Below, piece by piece: positions 16,539 through 27,928 of a stretch of 40,496 bases of DNA; the first letter of the stretch is position 1; each line of letters begins with the position of its first letter. Source of the DNA: Planctomycetota bacterium (GTDB taxonomy: Bacteria > Planctomycetota > UBA1135 > GCA-002686595). Under the pieces are notes generated by a model. That model worked only from the letters and a program-made list of their open reading frames with translations, was not told the DNA's origin and did not search any database. Location of the stretch: NCBI GenBank assembly GCA_002686595.1, contig NYXZ01000090.1, positions 1 to 40,496 of the forward strand, written 5' to 3'. Made by a program: the position numbers and the translations under genes.

Positions 16539-18842
16539 CTACTGCAGGCTGACGAGAACCAAGACCAAGCCCGTGCCCTCTTCCAAGGGAGTCATGGCCT
16601 TGCCCAGAACAGCGCCGAAGGAGCGCTCGCCATCGGTAGCGCGCATGGCGTGTCCCGCCAAGCTGGCGCTGGTGAGCAAATCGCCAGGCAGGATGGCGCC
16701 GTTTTCAGCTGAGCACTTGACGAAGACGCGGCCAGACATGGCGATCAGGGTGTCGCCATCCAGCACGGTTTCCTGGCCCATGCGGATGCCCGGGCGCACA
16801 GCCCCGGCGCCGGAGACAACCCCGGCCACCCGGCGATCATAGGAACCACTGCTCTGGAGCAACTGGCCGACACCTTGGGGATCAATCACCATCACGGTCC
16901 CCGGGGAGTTCATCCCATCCGGTGCCTCGAAGCCTTCCACCAAGTCCGCTCCACCGGTGATCTCCAGTTCGGTCGTCACCACGCGGCCGTTGTTCTTGAC
17001 TTCGAAGACTGGACAACACCCCCCGTTGAATCCACGCAGGATCGAGCCGTCGCCGTCTTGACTGAAGACAGCAGTGGTGTCCGTGCCGTGGCTCTTGGCG
17101 TAGAGCGCGATTCCGTCGAGGCCGAAATTCTCGGCGTGAATTGTAGCTCCAACCGTACCCGATGAACTGCCTTCGACCGCGATCTGACCGTCATTGATGG
17201 TCAGCACATCGTTGTTGTCCACGCCGAGCAGTAGTTGACTGTTGTCACCCACGGCGCGGATTCGTCCGTGGCCGGCTCCCCCACCACCTGTTGAGATGCT
17301 CATCTTGAGGCGGTTGTTCTCATCGCCAATCTTGAAATCGCCCTCGCTGGTTGCGAGATCCCAGTTACCGCCAGCCACATGCAGAGGGGCGCTCGGGTCG
17401 AAGTAGCCCCCGACAGCCACATTACCTGTCTTGGAAACGAGGAGTTTGGTTGCACCATCGCTCTGGATGCGCATGACGTCTTCATCAGCCTCCCCATTCA
17501 CATGTAGGCGGGAATTCGTCCCCCATGTGCTCTTGTTGATGCCCACCTGCCCCAGGTCATTCTCCACGATGGAGGCGTCCTCCAGCGCACCGGCCGCCGT
17601 GAAGCGTGCCAGGTGGCTCTCGCTGCCGCCGCCCATGATTCCCGCCGGAGCTTGCCAAGTAGCATCGCCTTCGGCGTCCGCCGTCAGCACCATGCCCGAA
17701 ACGGCCCCGGTGGAAATACGCAGGCCGTCAATGGTCAAACGATCCGCGGAGAAGGCGGCCAGGAGATCCGTGTCCCGGTAGACCTCCAAGGCCTGGGCAT
17801 CGCCCCGGGCGAAGACCCGCCAGGGTATGTTGGGTTGGTTGGTGTTTAGCAATGTCAGGCCTTCCCGCGAGGCAACGTTGGCGTGTTTCACTGCCAGGGC
17901 GGAGAGCGGCGTCGTCGTACCAACGCCCACATTTCCGGTACTCGCCTCGATGAAGAACTCATTGCTCAAGGGGAAGAGCATGCCCATTTGGGGTGTGCTG
18001 GAGGCCGCTAGGCAGTTGCCGGGGTTGGAGAAATCATCCACACCCGCCGGACACCAGTCCGCAGCCGGAGCTGTGGTGGGCGGCGGCATACTGGAGCCTC
18101 CGGAGCCACTACTAGGTGCTTGACCGGGGCCGCCGCCGAAGCCACTGGCGCCTGAACCGCCGGCGCTCAGCGTGGGCGTCGGCAGGGATGTCTTGCCGCC
18201 GCCTGTGGCCGGCGGCGCAGTGCCCGAGGCGCTCCCCAGGCCGCCCCGGTTGGACAGTTGATCGAGCTCGCCCAGGTCCAGTTCGACTTCCACCAGCATG
18301 CCATCGGCCGCGCCGCGGAACAGGTGAGCGCCCTTGCCAGTCACGGCCAGCAGGTCCTGGTTTCCATCGTCGTCGAGGTCCACCCAGCGCGCACCGGTGC
18401 AGTCCAGCAGTGCGCCCAGGCCAATCCGTTCGCTCACATCCTGAAAACTCCCATCGTCGAGGTTGGCCATCAGGCGTGCCGGGGCGGCTGCCATGCCCAG
18501 GAAAAGGTCCTGGTCGCCATCACCGTCGAAGTCGTGCCAGAGGGCGAACCGGCAGGCGCGCAGCTCCTCCTGGCCCGCCAAGCCGGCCAGCTCAGTGACA
18601 TCCACCAGGCCAGCAGGCCCATCGTTGCGGAACAGCCGTCCGCCGCCCTGGGGATGGCTAGCGAAGAGGTCCAAGTCCCCATCACCATCGAAATCCGCCA
18701 GGAACTGGCCGGCGCTGGAAGGGGCCGGGTCGCTGGCCGGGGCGCGCTGGGCAGCTCGCGCGCCAGCCAGGGGGGCTAGGGTCAAAGCCAAGCTGAGCGC
18801 CGGGCCAGGGAAGAGAACAGAAAAGGGTCGTGTGATAGTCAT
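16539..18842 (-). CDS. Secreted FG-GAP plus tail-fibre-like repeat protein
   Basis: The protein has 767 residues from the ATG at 18842, chosen for its Shine-Dalgarno (GAGGT) and the signal peptide that follows (ALSLALTLAPLAGARA). The frame is open to 19127, but that part is basic and non-signal-like. Residues about 40-190 hold three VCBS/FG-GAP calcium motifs (DFDGDGDLD, DFDGDGDQD, DLDDDGNQD). A Gly/Ser/Pro linker follows. The rest has repeats of the form 'NVGVGTTTP...LAV', 'QVGINKST...LHV' and 'NVAVGGYF...LHV', as found in phage tail fibres and bacterial adhesins. The C-terminus is 'GADLVEGFE...' followed by beta-rich segments. No endosialidase-type chaperone motif was recognised. A surface or matrix-binding adhesin is the likely role. 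Confidence 0.78.
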   Translation of the reverse strand: MTITRPFSVLFPGPALSLALTLAPLAGARAAQRAPASDPAPSSAGQFLADFDGDGDLDLFASHPQGGGRLFRNDGPAGLVDVTELAGLAGQEELRACRFALWHDFDGDGDQDLFLGMAAAPARLMANLDDGSFQDVSERIGLGALLDCTGARWVDLDDDGNQDLLAVTGKGAHLFRGAADGMLVEVELDLGELDQLSNRGGLGSASGTAPPATGGGKTSLPTPTLSAGGSGASGFGGGPGQAPSSGSGGSSMPPPTTAPAADWCPAGVDDFSNPGNCLAASSTPQMGMLFPLSNEFFIEASTGNVGVGTTTPLSALAVKHANVASREGLTLLNTNQPNIPWRVFARGDAQALEVYRDTDLLAAFSADRLTIDGLRISTGAVSGMVLTADAEGDATWQAPAGIMGGGSESHLARFTAAGALEDASIVENDLGQVGINKSTWGTNSRLHVNGEADEDVMRIQSDGATKLLVSKTGNVAVGGYFDPSAPLHVAGGNWDLATSEGDFKIGDENNRLKMSISTGGGGAGHGRIRAVGDNSQLLLGVDNNDVLTINDGQIAVEGSSSGTVGATIHAENFGLDGIALYAKSHGTDTTAVFSQDGDGSILRGFNGGCCPVFEVKNNGRVVTTELEITGGADLVEGFEAPDGMNSPGTVMVIDPQGVGQLLQSSGSYDRRVAGVVSGAGAVRPGIRMGQETVLDGDTLIAMSGRVFVKCSAENGAILPGDLLTSASLAGHAMRATDGERSFGAVLGKAMTPLEEGTGLVLVLVSLQ

Positions 18843-19126
18843 GACATACCTCACCCATGGGGTGAATGGAGATTTGGAAGGGCGCGCTGGGGCCAGCCGC
18901 CACAATCGGGCCGAGAATCTGCCGGCGCCGCCCGTGGCACGGGCTGTCGCGCCCGGCACGCGCTGGCGGGGCTCACCTGGCGAGCCCTCGATCCGGCCAG
19001 CAGCGCCGATCCTCGTGGAAAAACGAGGGTGGCTAGCGGAGCCCGGGCCCCGTCCGAACGACAACTCGCACCTTTTTCCCATACGGGGACTGGCTCCCGC
19101 CCCACAACGCTCTATCCTCCCCGCCA

Positions 19127-22364
<3,238 letters not shown>

Positions 22365-22378
<14 letters not shown>

Positions 22379-22919
22379 ATACGCGCGACGTGAGCGTGGC
22401 CTTGAAGGTCCACAGGTCCTCCGCCGGCAGGTCCTCGGGACGCAAGCCCTTGCCGACGATGTCGAACGTGACACTCGTGACCTTCACCTGGCTGCTTTCC
22501 TCTTCCAGTTTGTAGAGGAAGTTAGCCACACGGGAGCGGCGGAAAGTGGTCGTGTTGTCCGCCGGTGAGATGCGGTAGGTGTTATCGAAGGTCCCGACCA
22601 AGTTCGACTTGCCACCGGGCACGATCTTCACATCACCGATCTCAACCATGTCGCGAGCGGCAATGGCGCGAATGTAACCGTTCGGGTTTTCTTGGGCCAC
22701 GAGTTCGTCGCCCTCGATCTGGGCCGACAGGGCCGAGTGTTGGAGTGACAACTGCTGAATCTCGCGCCCTAGGTCAGGCACTTCACTTTCGAGGGCATCG
22801 CGCAGCTCGTGCAGCGTGCCGGCCTGAACCCAGGCACTGGCCGCCAAGACCACAATAGCGGGGATGGAGCCCAAGATTATGCCGCGATCCAAGGACATGT
22901 TTTTGAAGAGGTTCTTCAT
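22365..22919 (-). CDS. PilO/GspM-like membrane protein
   Basis: The protein has 184 residues from the ATG at 22919, which overlaps the stop of the PilM-PilN-like gene (ATGA). The frame continues upstream to 23036, but that segment lies in the other gene and is Arg/Cys-rich. One TM helix (about residues 15-33) is followed by a coiled coil ('[22 protein letters not shown]') and a beta-alpha periplasmic domain. This layout matches PilO or GspM proteins of type IV pilus and type II secretion assembly platforms. The family assignment rests mainly on topology and on the neighbour. No secretin, ATPase or pilin gene is in the window. Confidence 0.7.
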
Positions 22920-24613
22920 GCGCCGGCCTTGCTGTTCATCTGTGAAACATCCACAACAATTTGTACACCCTGAAGATGTATGCCGCCGCCGCCCTTGAGT
23001 GGGGTGCTGGGGCGATCCACGAACTCCACGAACCACGGCTGCCCGCGCAAAGCCGTTTGAAAGGCCTCGTAGTGTTTTGTGGCATCCAGGGAATTGTCGG
23101 CAAAGAAACTGAGCGTCAAGGCGACCTTCACAGTATCGCCTGCCCCCCGCTTGCCCAGTTGGTAGTTCGATTCCACGCGGCGCAATGACGGGCGTGCGCC
23201 GTTGTTCTGCATCGATTGGTCCAAGACGCCCAGCACTCCGGAGAGCGCGGTCAACGCCGATTGTGGGTGCTGGATCTCGACACCCTGACCCAACTTCTTC
23301 TGCATCTCCAGGATTTCTCGTCGCAACATCGTGCGCACCTTGAGCATGTGCTCGTGGGCGTTGCTTTCCGCATCGCCCCCATCGCGCACGGCGCGCACAT
23401 ACTGATCAATCTCCTTAGAGGGGCGGTGCAAGCTGCCGGCGCGGCCCTGCTTGCGATTACCGACCATCAGGCTATGGGAGCTATTTTCCCAGAAGGACAG
23501 CCCGCTCTTCACGAACTTGGTCTCGTTATGGGTGAAGATGTTATAGACGCCGAGCAGCGTCACCAGGAGCAGGGAAGCCACTGCCAAGGGGAATTCCAGG
23601 CGTTCCAAAGTGCCCGAGTAGCGCAACTCCTCGCGTCGCAGGGAAAGGCGCAACGGCCCCGCTCCCAATTGTCGGGCAGCAACTCCATAGGCGGCACAAA
23701 GCGCGGGGCGCTCTGCTTCGGGAACCTCGGCCCCCTCCGGCAGGACTGCCAGCTGCGCCACGGGAACCCCCATGACCTCGCCCCCACAGATACCCGGCAA
23801 GTTGGCGCCGGTCACTAGCACTTCGGTCACCTCCTGGCCCTGGGCCAGACCCGCGATGCTGCGCCCAATCTCCTGGCGCAGGCGCATCGCTAGATCCTCC
23901 GGAGTCGTCGCGGCCACCTGTTCCTCCGTCTCTCCAACCTCCTCTTCCGCCCCATCGCCTGCGGATTGTGCCACCGCCGGCGTCGCCTCACAGCTGCCGA
24001 CTCCCAGGTGGATGGCACGCATGGCTCTTACCTTGTCCCCCTCCATCAACACCGTGGCCGTGGAGTTCCAGCCCACATTAACCAATAGACGCAGCCCCTC
24101 CTCCGCCAGGCGCCCGCTCGTCGCCGCCGCATTGACCATCGCGGTGGCATCTAGTTCTACCTCAATCGGCTCAAGGGTCCCCTTCTCGCAGGCCCCTAGT
24201 GTCGGCTCGAGCACCTCCTTGGGCACCGCCACCGCCAGCAGTTCGCTGGACTCGTCGCTCTGGTCGAGAACGATAAAATCAACCACGACCTCATCGATGC
24301 TCCATTGGGGCAACAGGCTCTCAACCTCAAACTTGAAGACCTGCTCGATTTTGGAGCGCTCGGTCAGGGGCAGGGTCAGCTGGCGAAAGGCTGCCAGCCC
24401 AGATTCCACGGCCAGGCCGAAGCTCTCGCGGGGGACGTTGTATTCCTTGGCCAGACGCTTGAGCAACGCCGGCAGGGCTTCGAGGGCTGACTCGCCAGGC
24501 TCGGTGATGGCGCCCTCTTCCCAGGCGACAAGATCGTGTTTCTTCGCGCTCCCGTCCAACAAGACGAGGGCGTACCGGGAAGGACCGAGGTGTAGACCGC
24601 AGGTTTTGGTCAC
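22916..24613 (-). CDS. PilM-PilN fusion / GspL-like assembly-platform protein
   Basis: The protein has 565 residues with a GTG start. Residues 1-330 form an actin-like ASKHA domain: GLHLGPSRYALVLLDG at the N-terminus, VNVGWNSTATVLMEGDKV as phosphate-2, VTGANLPGI as adenosine motif. An acidic insert lies at about 215-240 (AEEEVGETEEQ). One TM helix is at about 340-360. The periplasmic part (about 400-565) has helical and ferredoxin-like segments as in PilN/GspL. In type IV pili PilM (cytoplasmic) and PilN (membrane) are separate; a fusion in one chain is the GspL arrangement. It is followed by the PilO-like gene and preceded by the small anchored protein (8-bp gap). No clear Shine-Dalgarno stands before the GTG, so coupling is likely. 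Confidence 0.78.
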   Translation of the reverse strand: MTKTCGLHLGPSRYALVLLDGSAKKHDLVAWEEGAITEPGESALEALPALLKRLAKEYNVPRESFGLAVESGLAAFRQLTLPLTERSKIEQVFKFEVESLLPQWSIDEVVVDFIVLDQSDESSELLAVAVPKEVLEPTLGACEKGTLEPIEVELDATAMVNAAATSGRLAEEGLRLLVNVGWNSTATVLMEGDKVRAMRAIHLGVGSCEATPAVAQSAGDGAEEEVGETEEQVAATTPEDLAMRLRQEIGRSIAGLAQGQEVTEVLVTGANLPGICGGEVMGVPVAQLAVLPEGAEVPEAERPALCAAYGVAARQLGAGPLRLSLRREELRYSGTLERLEFPLAVASLLLVTLLGVYNIFTHNETKFVKSGLSFWENSSHSLMVGNRKQGRAGSLHRPSKEIDQYVRAVRDGGDAESNAHEHMLKVRTMLRREILEMQKKLGQGVEIQHPQSALTALSGVLGVLDQSMQNNGARPSLRRVESNYQLGKRGAGDTVKVALTLSFFADNSLDATKHYEAFQTALRGQPWFVEFVDRPSTPLKGGGGIHLQGVQIVVDVSQMNSKAGA

Positions 24614-24621
24614 AGAAAAAG

Positions 24622-25008
24622 TTAGTTCGAGGGCTCTAGTGGGAGGGCGATGCAGAGGCGATCAAACTCGGGCCTCTGGGCCGGTGGCAGGACATGGTCA
24701 CGGACGAGGTTGTTGTAGCGCTGGCCCAACTTCAACAGTTCAGGCTCAATCGATGCATGGTGGGCCGCCATGTGCCGGGTCTGGAGCAGTTCGATATCTG
24801 CCTGATAGCTGCGCAGCACCGAGCCCAAGAGGTCCTGGCGCTCCGAACTGAGATCAAAGCGGCGCCCGAACATGTTTTCGTAGTCAGACATCGCCCAGCG
24901 GGGCTCGGCTGCCGCCTGGCGGCGCCGAGCATTCAAATCACCCAGGGCCAGGCCACCCAAGAAGGTCAGCCCGGCCAGGATCAGGATCCACAGGCGCGGA
25001 TTGTTCAC
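24622..25008 (-). CDS. Small membrane-anchored CpxP/ZraP-like protein
   Basis: The protein has 128 residues with a GTG start that overlaps the anti-sigma stop (GTGA). One N-terminal TM segment (LWILILAGLTFLGGLALG) precedes a helical domain. That domain has 'LSSERQDLLGSVLRSYQADI' and, about 50 residues on, 'VLPPAQRPEFDRL'. Two helices with 'L(T/S)xxQ'-like motifs and a late 'PxQRxxFD' are characteristic of the CpxP/Spy/ZraP group of periplasmic stress sensors. Here the domain is anchored rather than soluble. The match is by eye, so it should be treated as a fold guess. Confidence 0.6.
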   Translation of the reverse strand: MNNPRLWILILAGLTFLGGLALGDLNARRRQAAAEPRWAMSDYENMFGRRFDLSSERQDLLGSVLRSYQADIELLQTRHMAAHHASIEPELLKLGQRYNNLVRDHVLPPAQRPEFDRLCIALPLEPSN

Positions 25009-25538
25009 CTCTGCGTCCCGCCGCTGTCTTGGGCGCGCGGCGTTTCCAGCCCTTGATTGAGCTCATCCAAACGGTCCAGCGCCTCTTCGAGGGATTCTTC
25101 CGCCAACAGATCTTCTCCCGCGGGCAGCGTCGTGGCCCGCATGGCCAAGGAGATGGCGATCAACAGGGCGGCGGCAATCGAGGTCACTTGCAGGACAAAC
25201 TTCAACAGGCTCTCACCGGCATCCGCCGCCACCTCGCTTGCGCTGGGCAAGGGCACCAGGCGTTCGGTCTGCTCAGGTGTGCCGCGTTCACCGGCAAAGG
25301 CGCGTCGTGTTACGCGGGCGGCGAAGCCAGCGGGAATCTCCAGGCCCTGCTCGCCACAATCGTTGGTGACAAACCACTTCTTCAGGGAGGCTAGATCTTG
25401 GACCTCGGCGCGGCAGGTGGAGCAGGCCAAAAGGTGTCGGCGCAGCGGCCCGGCCTGGGCCTCGCTCAGTTCGCCGTCCAGATAGCTGGGCACCAAACGC
25501 TTGGCATCGTCACAGTTGTCGTGGTTGGGAATGGACAT
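25005..25538 (-). CDS. Zinc-finger (ZAS-type) anti-sigma factor
   Basis: The protein has 177 residues from the ATG at 25538; a TTG at 25568 in the same frame would overlap the sigma gene and was not preferred. The N-terminus has the zinc anti-sigma pattern: a Cys in 'DNCDDAKRLVPSYLDGELS', then HLLACSTC (H-x3-C-x2-C). One TM helix lies at about residues 128-145 (VTSIAAALLIAISLAM). A C-terminal acidic periplasmic segment of about 35 residues follows. It lies 16 bp after the stop of the ECF sigma gene and its stop overlaps the CpxP-like gene. It most likely holds that sigma factor inactive at the membrane. Confidence 0.88.
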   Translation of the reverse strand: MSIPNHDNCDDAKRLVPSYLDGELSEAQAGPLRRHLLACSTCRAEVQDLASLKKWFVTNDCGEQGLEIPAGFAARVTRRAFAGERGTPEQTERLVPLPSASEVAADAGESLLKFVLQVTSIAAALLIAISLAMRATTLPAGEDLLAEESLEEALDRLDELNQGLETPRAQDSGGTQR

Positions 25539-25554
25539 GGTGTTATTCTCGATT

Positions 25555-26148
25555 TCAGTCTTGGCCAAACTCGGGGTACTTTTGAAGGAGCTTATCCTTG
25601 AAACGGGCGCGGGCGCGGAAGAGACGCGATTCCACAGTGCCTATGGATATCCCCAGGGCATCGGCGATGTCCTGGTAGGCGAGGTCCTCGAACTCGCGCA
25701 AGATGATCACCGTGCGGAAGATCTCCGGCATTTCCTCCAGTACCTCCCGCGTGATCTCCGCCACCTCGGCCGCCTCCAAGGTTGCGCTGGGGCTGGCAAC
25801 CTGCCGCCCCAGGCTGCTCTCCGACGCCTCGGCTGCCAGCTCTGGGTCCTCCACGGCCTGGACCGGATTGCGCCCCCGACGCTTGTGGAAGTCGAGGCAG
25901 GTGTTGACGCCGATGCGATAGAGCCAGGTGTAGAAGGAGGACTGGTGTTGAAACTGCTCCAGGCGCGTATAGGCCTTGAGGAAAGTGTCTTGAACCAAGT
26001 CTTCCACCTCCGCGGCATTGCGCGTGTAGTGACGCGCCAGGGCAAAAATCCGCCGCTGGTAGCGCTCCATCAGGAGTTGGAACGCCAGGGGGCTGCCGCC
26101 TAGGGTCTCCTCGACCAGTTTCCTGTCTTCGACCGCCGGTTGTTGCAT
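25555..26148 (-). CDS. ECF RNA polymerase sigma factor (RpoE-like)
   Basis: The protein has 197 residues from the ATG at 26148, which has a GGGAG Shine-Dalgarno 8 nt upstream; an ATG at 26163 would add five residues. Sigma-2 is clear: 'FQLLMERYQRRIFALARHYTRN', DLVQDTFLKAYTRLEQF, SSFYTWLYRIGVNTCLDF. Sigma-4 is 'EEMPEIFRTVIILREFEDLAYQDIADALGISIGTVESRLFRARARFK', a typical ECF helix-turn-helix. The gene is followed by its anti-sigma partner. Only 45 bp separate it from the stop of ribBA upstream, so it may be read from the ribBA promoter as well as from its own. Confidence 0.93.
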   Translation of the reverse strand: MQQPAVEDRKLVEETLGGSPLAFQLLMERYQRRIFALARHYTRNAAEVEDLVQDTFLKAYTRLEQFQHQSSFYTWLYRIGVNTCLDFHKRRGRNPVQAVEDPELAAEASESSLGRQVASPSATLEAAEVAEITREVLEEMPEIFRTVIILREFEDLAYQDIADALGISIGTVESRLFRARARFKDKLLQKYPEFGQD

Positions 26149-26193
26149 GGCTAGGGCTCCCATAACGGCGCTTCGGACGCCGCCCGCCCCCGT

Positions 26194-27459
26194 CTATTCC
26201 CGCGGATCCGCGGGGGTGAGGACATCATCAACTTCGTCCATGATATGCCCCAACTTGTCCCTCTTTGTCTGTAAATACCTATGATTCATAGAGTTAGGCG
26301 TCGTGCGCAGGGGCACCTGATCCTCGATCTGCAGGCCATAGCCCGCCAACCCGTGAATCTTCTTGGGGTTGTTGGTCAGGAGGTGCATACGCCGCACCCC
26401 CAGGTAGTGGAGGATTTGAGCCCCGAGTCCGTACTCCCGCAGATCCGCTCCGAAACCCAGGGCCTGGTTGGCCTCCACCGTGTCCAGCCCCTCATCCTGG
26501 AGTCGATAGGCCTTGAGTTTGTTCTCCAGGCCGATCCCACGGCCCTCCTGGCGCATGTAGACCAGGATTGCGTGATCCTTGCTGCCCAGAATCTCCAGGG
26601 CCTTGTCCAGCTGGGCGCCGCAGTCGCAGCGCAGGGAGTGAAACACATCTCCGGTCAGACATTCCGAATGCACCCGCACCCAAACCGGCTCCTCCATCGC
26701 CTCCCGCGGGCCATCCAGCCCCGGTCCGGGCATGCCCCTGGTCAGGGCCACGTGCTCCTTGCCATCGAGCTCCGATCGGAACAGGTGGGCCTGGAACATC
26801 CCAAAGGGGGTCGGGATCGGCGTGTCCATCTCCAGGGGCTCGACCAACCGCTCGTTTTTCCGGCGGTAGGAGATGATGTCCGCAATAGTGCAGATCTTGA
26901 GCTCGTGGCGCTCGGCGAAACGCTCGAGGTCCGGCATGCGCGCCATGGTGCCGTCATCGTTCATGATTTCGCAGATCACTCCGCTGGGGCTCGATTCACA
27001 CTGGCGCGCCAGGTCAACCATGCCCTCGGTCTGTCCGCCCCGGCAGAGCACGCCACCATCCCGGGCGCGCAGGGGAAAGACATGGCCAGGGCGCGCCAGA
27101 TCGTCGGCAGTGGAAGCGGGGTCGCAGGCCACCTGCACCGTGCGCGCCCGATCTGCGGCGCTGATCCCGGTGGTGACGCCCGTGGCCGCCTCGATGGAGA
27201 CCGTAAAGCCGGTCTCCAGCTTGCTCGTATTCTTCTCCACTTGAGGAGCCAACTCCAGGCGCTCGCACATGGCCTCCTCCATGGGCATGCAAATCAGACC
27301 GCGTCCCTCGCGGGCCATGAAGTTGATGGCCTCCGGAGTCACATGTTCCGCCAGCATGGCGAGGTCGCCCTCGTTTTCGCGGGACGGGTCATCCACCAGG
27401 ATGATCATCTTGCCGGCGCGCAGATCGGCGAGGATTTCGGGGATGGGATGGATTGCCAT
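26194..27459 (-). CDS. ribBA: Bifunctional DHBP synthase / GTP cyclohydrolase II
   Basis: The protein has 421 residues, the normal length. The N-terminal RibB half makes 3,4-dihydroxy-2-butanone 4-phosphate from ribulose 5-phosphate: [23 protein letters not shown]. The C-terminal RibA half opens [16 protein letters not shown], then zinc cysteines in [17 protein letters not shown] and LTNNPKK. Both are first steps of riboflavin synthesis. In the RibB half the GHTE metal motif reads GGQTEG (Gln143 in place of His) and the following segment is '[13 protein letters not shown]' rather than the usual DLARLAGLxPAGV. The RibA half looks intact. No FMN riboswitch was recognised in the 469 bp upstream. 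A 16-bp perfect palindrome (26199-26214) overlaps its last codons. Confidence 0.95.
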   Translation of the reverse strand: MAIHPIPEILADLRAGKMIILVDDPSRENEGDLAMLAEHVTPEAINFMAREGRGLICMPMEEAMCERLELAPQVEKNTSKLETGFTVSIEAATGVTTGISAADRARTVQVACDPASTADDLARPGHVFPLRARDGGVLCRGGQTEGMVDLARQCESSPSGVICEIMNDDGTMARMPDLERFAERHELKICTIADIISYRRKNERLVEPLEMDTPIPTPFGMFQAHLFRSELDGKEHVALTRGMPGPGLDGPREAMEEPVWVRVHSECLTGDVFHSLRCDCGAQLDKALEILGSKDHAILVYMRQEGRGIGLENKLKAYRLQDEGLDTVEANQALGFGADLREYGLGAQILHYLGVRRMHLLTNNPKKIHGLAGYGLQIEDQVPLRTTPNSMNHRYLQTKRDKLGHIMDEVDDVLTPADPRE

Positions 27460-27928
27460 GGCTTGTTCAGTGGGCGCCCTCGTGGAGGCGCGAATTGGGA
27501 GTGCTAATGGTGCATGGGCCGATTCCCAGCTTTGACTGCAGCTGCCGGAAGGCGCCAGGCGGCGGGTGATCCAGGCGCATGAACGCCCGGGGGGTCTTCC
27601 GCTGAGGGCCTATTCAGTCGGCGGCGGAACATTCTAACGGGAGTCCTCCGCGCCGGCTATCCCAGGCCGACCAACCGGGCGGGAAGCCCGATATGAGCCC
27701 GAAACGCGCTCTTGAGGCCCGTTGACCTAGGTCAAGGGGGCTCGCGCCACAGGTTCTAGGCTCTGGGTGGCAGTTCGCCCCGAGTAGACGCACAACCTGG
27801 CCACGGGCAGGACCCACGCCCCGGCTACGAGCCACAGGCTGTGGCCCGCCACCAGCCCCGGGCCCGGTTTGCGAGTCTGAATCCTCTGCCACAACCACTC
27901 AAGACGCCAAGCCCCGGGAGACCACTCG
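27460..27928. other. Divergent intergenic region ribBA / RND operon
   Basis: The 469 bp hold no convincing gene. Short frames overlie them, but none has family-like content. The clearest structure is the palindrome at 27722-27735 with a possible -10 at 27757-27762 reading toward the RND genes. A leader of about 160 nt would then precede the adaptor gene. On the ribBA side no promoter or FMN riboswitch was recognised. Confidence 0.55.
27722..27735 (+). promoter_or_regulatory. Candidate FNR/CRP-family operator (TTGAC-N4-GTCAA)
   Basis: TTGACCTAGGTCAA is a perfect 14-bp palindrome and matches the TTGAY-N4-RTCAA core bound by FNR/FixK/DNR-type regulators. A TAGGCT at 27757-27762 could be the -10. 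With a start near 27769 the operator centre would sit at about -41, the class II activation position. The next gene on this strand is the RND adaptor at 27929. The regulator is unknown. Confidence 0.5.

Noticed and set aside
16539-18842. Prophage tail-fibre gene
   Set aside because: It has a signal peptide and VCBS motifs and lies among chromosomal genes; no other phage gene is near.
26281-27507. Long plus-strand open frame opposite ribBA
   Set aside because: It is antisense to a clear full-length ribBA, with Gly/His/Arg-rich translation and no family motifs.
27460-27700. FMN riboswitch upstream of ribBA
   Set aside because: None of the conserved RFN-element segments was found on the minus strand in this stretch.
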